Source: Thermomonospora catenispora (GTDB lineage Bacteria > Actinomycetota > Actinomycetes > Streptosporangiales > Streptosporangiaceae). From it: a DNA stretch of 64,000 nt. The position numbers and the translations under genes are program-made. The notes beneath the pieces were generated by a model that saw only the letters and a program-made list of their open reading frames with translations, did no database searches and was not told the DNA's origin. Positions 60,583-64,000 of this stretch are shown piece after piece (the first letter of the stretch is position 1; each line of letters opens with the position of its first letter). Location: NCBI RefSeq assembly GCF_006363815.1, contig NZ_RRYT01000022.1:1-64000 (forward strand), written 5' to 3'.

Positions 60583-61557
60583 ATGAGCCATCGGGCCAAT
60601 TTCGTGGTGGTGGACGAAGAAGGCTGGCGGTTGTATTACGGGCGTTGGTCCGCCACTCGTATACGCGAGATTCTGATCGGCGGTCCGGTGTCGGCGACCC
60701 AGACCATTTGGGTGGACGACCTGTGCGAGGACCGGGAGAACGACTGGCTGGACGATGTGTGGGCCGAGGCCGGCGCCGTGGTGGACCACACCGCACGCCG
60801 GCTCCACTTCTACGGATGGGTGGAGCTGTACGCCCTCCCGGACAGGCGGGCGTACCTGCGGTTTCTGGAACTGACCTGGCCGGGGTGGGAGATCCGCTGG
60901 GCCTATGGCCGCCTCGCCGAGTTGGCCGCCACGGTGGGCGTGAAGCTGCGGACGGAGCAGCCCTACGAATGGGAGCTGGCGGAGCCTTTGAAGACCGGTT
61001 CGCAGTGGGTGCGTCATCTGCTCACCGTCCGGGACGCCGACGGCGAGCTGACCGTCTACCCGCTGACGGACCCCTACCGCCACCCCGCCTGGCGGGGACC
61101 GGCCCTGCTGGAGCGGCTGCCCGAGCAGGGACTGCGCGAGGTGGAGCTGTCGGAGTGGCCGACGGGAGGGGGCCTGCACGTCGACGTGCAGGAGCGCACG
61201 GTCGAGGCGTGGGTGTCCTGCACGGCCGGGAGCATGGTCTCCCGGCTGGCCGAGCGGTGGCCCGGCTGGCGGGTGCGGTTCTGCGGGGACCGGTTCGAGG
61301 AGCAGGAGGCGCGGTGCGGGGGCGCGGTGACGTTCCCCGTGCTGGATCTGAAGGCCGCCCTGCGGGAGCTGGCGGAGTCGATGAGAGGGATCTACAAGAG
61401 AGACCCGATGGCCCGTCTGCTGGACGAAGTGCTGCGGATCACCGAGCCGGACACGGAGCCGGGCCCCGGGTCCGCCGCCCGGCGTCGGATCGAGCCGACC
61501 CCGGAGGAGTGGGCCGCGCTGCAGCGAGCGGCCGCCGAGCTGAACGAACGCCTGTGA
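60583..61557 (+). CDS. Tandem paralogue 1 (unknown WPGW-repeat family)
   Basis: 324 residues from ATG 60583. No known domain recognised. The most divergent of three paralogues. Two similar halves each contain a WPGW core: TWPGWEIRWAYG near residue 98 and RWPGWRVRFCGDRFEEQEA near 226, preceded by VVDHTARRLHFYG and VQERTVEAWV respectively. Between them is HLLTVRDADGELTVYPL. No signal peptide or membrane segment, so a cytoplasmic protein. A strong terminator separates it from the next copy. Confidence 0.7.
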   Translation: MSHRANFVVVDEEGWRLYYGRWSATRIREILIGGPVSATQTIWVDDLCEDRENDWLDDVWAEAGAVVDHTARRLHFYGWVELYALPDRRAYLRFLELTWPGWEIRWAYGRLAELAATVGVKLRTEQPYEWELAEPLKTGSQWVRHLLTVRDADGELTVYPLTDPYRHPAWRGPALLERLPEQGLREVELSEWPTGGGLHVDVQERTVEAWVSCTAGSMVSRLAERWPGWRVRFCGDRFEEQEARCGGAVTFPVLDLKAALRELAESMRGIYKRDPMARLLDEVLRITEPDTEPGPGSAARRRIEPTPEEWAALQRAAAELNERL

Positions 61558-61587
61558 CGGCCGGGCCGGGCGCCCGGCCGTCGTTTT
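61556..61587 (+). terminator. Intrinsic terminator after paralogue 1
   Basis: GACGGCCGGGC (61556-61566) and GCCCGGCCGTC (61572-61582) form an 11-bp stem with a 5-base loop, followed by GTTTTT. Confidence 0.9.
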
Positions 61588-61598
61588 TGCGTTGAGCG
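61587..61598 (+). promoter_or_regulatory. Conserved element before paralogue 2
   Basis: TTGCGTTGAGCG, identical to the element at 60541-60552, ending 30 bases before the ATG at 61629. Confidence 0.55.
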
Positions 61599-61628
61599 GC
61601 CGGCGGCGCTTCCGGAATGATCATCGGT

Positions 61629-62609
61629 ATGGGGCAACGAGCCAATTTCGTGGTGGTGGACGATCAGGGATGGCGGCTGCATTACTCGCATTGGGCCGCC
61701 AATCAGGTGTGCCAGATCCTGATCGCCGGTCCGGCGGCGGCGACCCGGTTCATCGAGGCGCAGCGACCGTGTCCCGACCGGGAGAACGACTGGCTGGACG
61801 ATGTGTGGGCCGAGGGCGGCGCCGTGGTGGACCACACCGTGCGCCGGCTCGTCTTCTACGGCGACGACCTGATGTTGGACATCGCGCCCAAACGGATGTT
61901 CCTGCGGTTGCTGGAGCTGACCTGGCCGGGGTGGGAGATCCGCTGGGCCTATGACGGGATCGGTGATCTGGCCGCCGCGGTAGGGGTGGACCGGTCGGTG
62001 GTCCGCCAGGCCAACGAGGACGAGCGGCGCATGCCGCAGGAGCTGGAGACCGGGCCGGATTGGGACACTCATCTGCTCACCGTCCGGGACGCCGACGGCG
62101 AGCTGACCGTCTACCCGCTGATGGGCGATTGCCATACCGGCTGGCAGGGGCCGGCCCTGCTGGAGCGGCTGCCCGAGCAGGGGCTGCGCACGCTGGAGCT
62201 GACCGAACCCCCGCAGAGCGGTCTGCACGTCGACGTCCGGGAGCGCACGGTCGAGGCCTGGCTGGGCTACACCAGCACGGGTCTGGTCCCCGAGCTGCCC
62301 GGGCTGTGGCCCGGCTGGCGGGTGCGGTTCTGCGAAGACCGGTTCGAGGAGCAGGAGGCGCGCTGCGGCGGCGCGGTGACGTTCCCCGCCCTCGACCTGA
62401 GAGGGGCGCTGAAGGAAGTGGTGGAGTCGGTGAGCCGAAGGCTCGGCCACGATCCGGTGCCCGACATGCTGGATCTCGTGCGCCGGCACGCCGCCGGTCA
62501 GGACATGGAGCTGAACCCTCTGTTCACCGCCCATCGGCAGGTCGATCCGACTCCCCAGGAGTGGGCCGAGGTGCTGCGGTCCGCCGCCGAGCTGGCCGAA
62601 CGCCTGTGA
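61629..62609 (+). CDS. Tandem paralogue 2 (unknown WPGW-repeat family)
   Basis: 326 residues. The start at ATG 61629 (not 61617) aligns with the other copies (MGQRANFVVVD). Close to paralogue 3 over most of its length: SHWAANQVCQILIAGPAAATRF, WLDDVWAEGGAVVDH, LTWPGWEIRWAYDGIGDLAAAVGVD, GLHVDVRERTVEAWLG, LWPGWRVRFCEDRFEEQEA. The region before residue 140 (NEDERRMPQELETG) and the C-terminal third vary most. It follows a terminator and therefore has its own promoter. Confidence 0.7.
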   Translation: MGQRANFVVVDDQGWRLHYSHWAANQVCQILIAGPAAATRFIEAQRPCPDRENDWLDDVWAEGGAVVDHTVRRLVFYGDDLMLDIAPKRMFLRLLELTWPGWEIRWAYDGIGDLAAAVGVDRSVVRQANEDERRMPQELETGPDWDTHLLTVRDADGELTVYPLMGDCHTGWQGPALLERLPEQGLRTLELTEPPQSGLHVDVRERTVEAWLGYTSTGLVPELPGLWPGWRVRFCEDRFEEQEARCGGAVTFPALDLRGALKEVVESVSRRLGHDPVPDMLDLVRRHAAGQDMELNPLFTAHRQVDPTPQEWAEVLRSAAELAERL

Positions 62610-62652
62610 GGCGCCGATCGGGTCACGGGCGTTCGGCCGGCCCTGCTTTTCA

Positions 62653-62664
62653 TCGCATCGAGCG
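62653..62664 (+). promoter_or_regulatory. Conserved element before paralogue 3
   Basis: TCGCATCGAGCG, 9 of 12 bases as in copies 1 and 2 with the same GAGCG core, 30 bases before the ATG at 62695. Confidence 0.45.
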
Positions 62665-62694
62665 GCCTGTGATTTTTTCGGAGTGATCGCCGGC

Positions 62695-63669
62695 ATGGGG
62701 CAGCGGGCCAATTTCGTGCTGGTGGACGAGGAGGGGTGGCGGCTGCACTATTCGCATTGGGCCGCCAATCGGGTGAGCCGGATCCTGATCGCCGGTCCGG
62801 CGGCGGCGACCCGGTTCATCGAGGCGCAGCACGTGTGCCCCGATCGGGAGCACGACTGGCTGGACGATGTGTGGGCCGAGGGCGGCGCCGTGGTGGACCA
62901 CACCGCGCGCCAGCTCCTCTTCTACGGCGACGACCTGGCGCTGGACATCGCGCCCAAGCGGGCCTTGTTGCGGTTGCTGGAGCTGACCTGGCCGGGATGG
63001 GAGATCCGCTGGGCCTATGACGGGATCGGTGATCTGGCCGCCGCGGTGGGGGTGGACCGGTCGGTGGTCCGCCAGGTCGATGACGAAGAGCAGATCATGC
63101 CGGATGAGCTGTTCGATCCGGAGGAGGGCTGTCATCTGCTCACCGTTCGGGACGCCGATGGTGAGCTGACCGTCTATCCGCTGATGGGCGATTGCCATAC
63201 CGGCTGGCAGGGGCCGGCTCTGCTGGAGCGGCTGCCCGGGCCGGGGCTGCACGGCCTGGAGCTGCCCGTGCCGCCGGAGAGCGGTCTGCACGTCGACGTC
63301 CGGGAGCGCACGGTCGAGGCCTGGTTGACCGGCACCAGCACGGGTCTGGTCCCCGCGCTGCCTGACCTGTGGCCCGGGTGGCGGGTGCGGTTCTGCGGGG
63401 ACCGGTATGAGGAGCAGGAGGCGCGCTGCGGGGGCGCGGTGACGTTCCCTCCGCTGGATTTGAAGGGCGCCCTGGAGGAGCTGGTGGAGTCGGTGGGCCG
63501 GAGCCTCGGCGAGGACCCGGTGCCCCGCATGATGAAGCTCGTGCAGAGGATCGGCGACCCGAGCGCGAGGCTGCACCCTCTGTTCACCGCCCACCGTCAG
63601 ATCGATCCGACTCCCCGGGAGTGGGCCGAGGTGCGGCGGCTCGCCGCCGAGCTGGCCGAACGTCTGTGA
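62695..63669 (+). CDS. Tandem paralogue 3 (unknown WPGW-repeat family)
   Basis: 324 residues from ATG 62695; GGAGTGA lies upstream. WPGW motifs at residues 99-102 and 226-229 mark an internal duplication. Closest relative in the window is paralogue 2. The N-terminal GQRANFVLVDEEGWRLHYSHW and the middle HLLTVRDADGELTVYPLMGDCHTGW are shared. The function is unknown; tandem arrays of diverging cytoplasmic paralogues are often immunity or sensor proteins, but nothing here proves it. Confidence 0.7.
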   Translation: MGQRANFVLVDEEGWRLHYSHWAANRVSRILIAGPAAATRFIEAQHVCPDREHDWLDDVWAEGGAVVDHTARQLLFYGDDLALDIAPKRALLRLLELTWPGWEIRWAYDGIGDLAAAVGVDRSVVRQVDDEEQIMPDELFDPEEGCHLLTVRDADGELTVYPLMGDCHTGWQGPALLERLPGPGLHGLELPVPPESGLHVDVRERTVEAWLTGTSTGLVPALPDLWPGWRVRFCGDRYEEQEARCGGAVTFPPLDLKGALEELVESVGRSLGEDPVPRMMKLVQRIGDPSARLHPLFTAHRQIDPTPREWAEVRRLAAELAERL

Positions 63670-63816
63670 GGCGCCGCCGGAGGCGTCGGCGACCCGCCGG
63701 GCCGCGGGGCGTCGGTCGTCGCCTCCGCGGCGCATCGCGAGGATCTGCGGGGGCGCCGGCCTGGTCGGCGGTGTGGAAGGGCGATGCGCCGGCGCCGGGG
63801 AGAGGGGGCGGCGGCG

Positions 63817-64000
63817 TCAGGAGCCGGAGACCGCCGGCCGGCACGCGGGGCACAGGCCCCAGAAGATGACCTCCGCCTCGTCGACCTGGTAGCCCGCGTC
63901 GTCGGCGGGGTCCAGGCAGGGGGCGTCGCCCACGACGCAGTCGACGTCGGTGACCGTGCCGCAGGCGCGGCAGACCAGATGGTGATGGTTGTCGCCGATG
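63817..64000 (-). CDS. FurA-like ferric uptake regulator, C-terminal part
   Basis: The 5' part is cut off by the window end. The visible 60 residues read [20 protein letters not shown] and later [16 protein letters not shown]: the Fur HHH metal motif and two CxxC zinc-structural pairs. The pattern and the [14 protein letters not shown] segment match actinobacterial FurA, which represses the catalase-peroxidase gene katG; the partner gene would lie outside the window. Confidence 0.88.
   Translation of the reverse strand, partial: IGDNHHHLVCRACGTVTDVDCVVGDAPCLDPADDAGYQVDEAEVIFWGLCPACRPAVSGS

Noticed and set aside
1-64000. tRNA or rRNA genes
   Set aside because: I found no cloverleaf-type sequence with a TTC-A/GGTTCGAATCC-like T-arm and no rRNA signatures; 6C is the only RNA I can support.

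Overview
The window is high-GC actinobacterial chromosome (GC-rich third codon positions, GTG/TTG starts, GGAGG-type ribosome sites, no phage or plasmid backbone). Gene content and order suggest Streptosporangiales, most likely Thermomonosporaceae (Thermomonospora/Actinomadura). The formylglycine-generating enzyme at 54.4-55.3 kb looks very close to the Thermomonospora curvata enzyme as I remember it, and bldG with its partner genes is the arrangement known from Streptomyces. Family and synteny statements come from memory of known genomes, not from searches.

Layout. 0-1.8 kb: a truncated membrane protein and a fold-III PLP decarboxylase. 1.76-5.9 kb: a compact accessory module with two paralogous XRE regulators carrying a PLD-like C-terminal domain, two small proteins, an HD-domain hydrolase, a Nudix hydrolase and a small membrane protein. 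All of its promoter regions carry GACGTC hexamers spaced at about one or more helical turns. This is my best candidate for an undescribed system. 6.1-19.3 kb: conserved core block (DUF4177, RidA, Nudix, metallo-beta-lactamase, crp, nth, CoA-type Nudix, marP, DUF309, epoxide-hydrolase-like protein, holin-like protein, nhaA, acs, degenerate Fic-like protein), similar in order to M. tuberculosis Rv3662c-Rv3678c. 20.3 kb: a 6C small RNA upstream of ssd. 21.0-29.2 kb: Tad-type pilus/secretion locus (ssd, tadA, tadB, tadC, flp-type pilin, two TadE-like proteins) interrupted by a VOC protein and a secreted esterase. 29.4-39.4 kb: a fibronectin-III-like membrane protein, the DEAH helicase typical of this neighbourhood, bldG with an anti-sigma kinase-like gene, a HisI-like protein and the K+-independent proton pyrophosphatase hppA.

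39.7-54 kb is less conserved: methyltransferase, SixA-like phosphatase, MmyB-type regulator plus SDR, an ArsR/SRPBCC pair on a leaderless promoter, serB, an MFS exporter, PP2C phosphatase, DUF2752 and RDD membrane proteins, a lone ABC ATPase, a TauE/SafE permease, a small protein behind a LexA-like box, and a Rieske protein. 54.3-60.3 kb: formylglycine-generating enzyme translationally overlapped with a molybdopterin oxidoreductase, an NfeD-SPFH pair, and a class E sortase. 60.5-63.7 kb: three tandem paralogues of an unrecognised protein family, each with a conserved 12-base element about 30 nt before the start codon. The window ends in a truncated FurA-like repressor.

Functional groups that probably act together: the GACGTC module; the Tad locus with 6C RNA and a 16-base element in front of both ssd and the pilin gene; bldG with the downstream kinase-like gene; ArsR with SRPBCC; NfeD with SPFH; and the FGE/molybdoenzyme pair.
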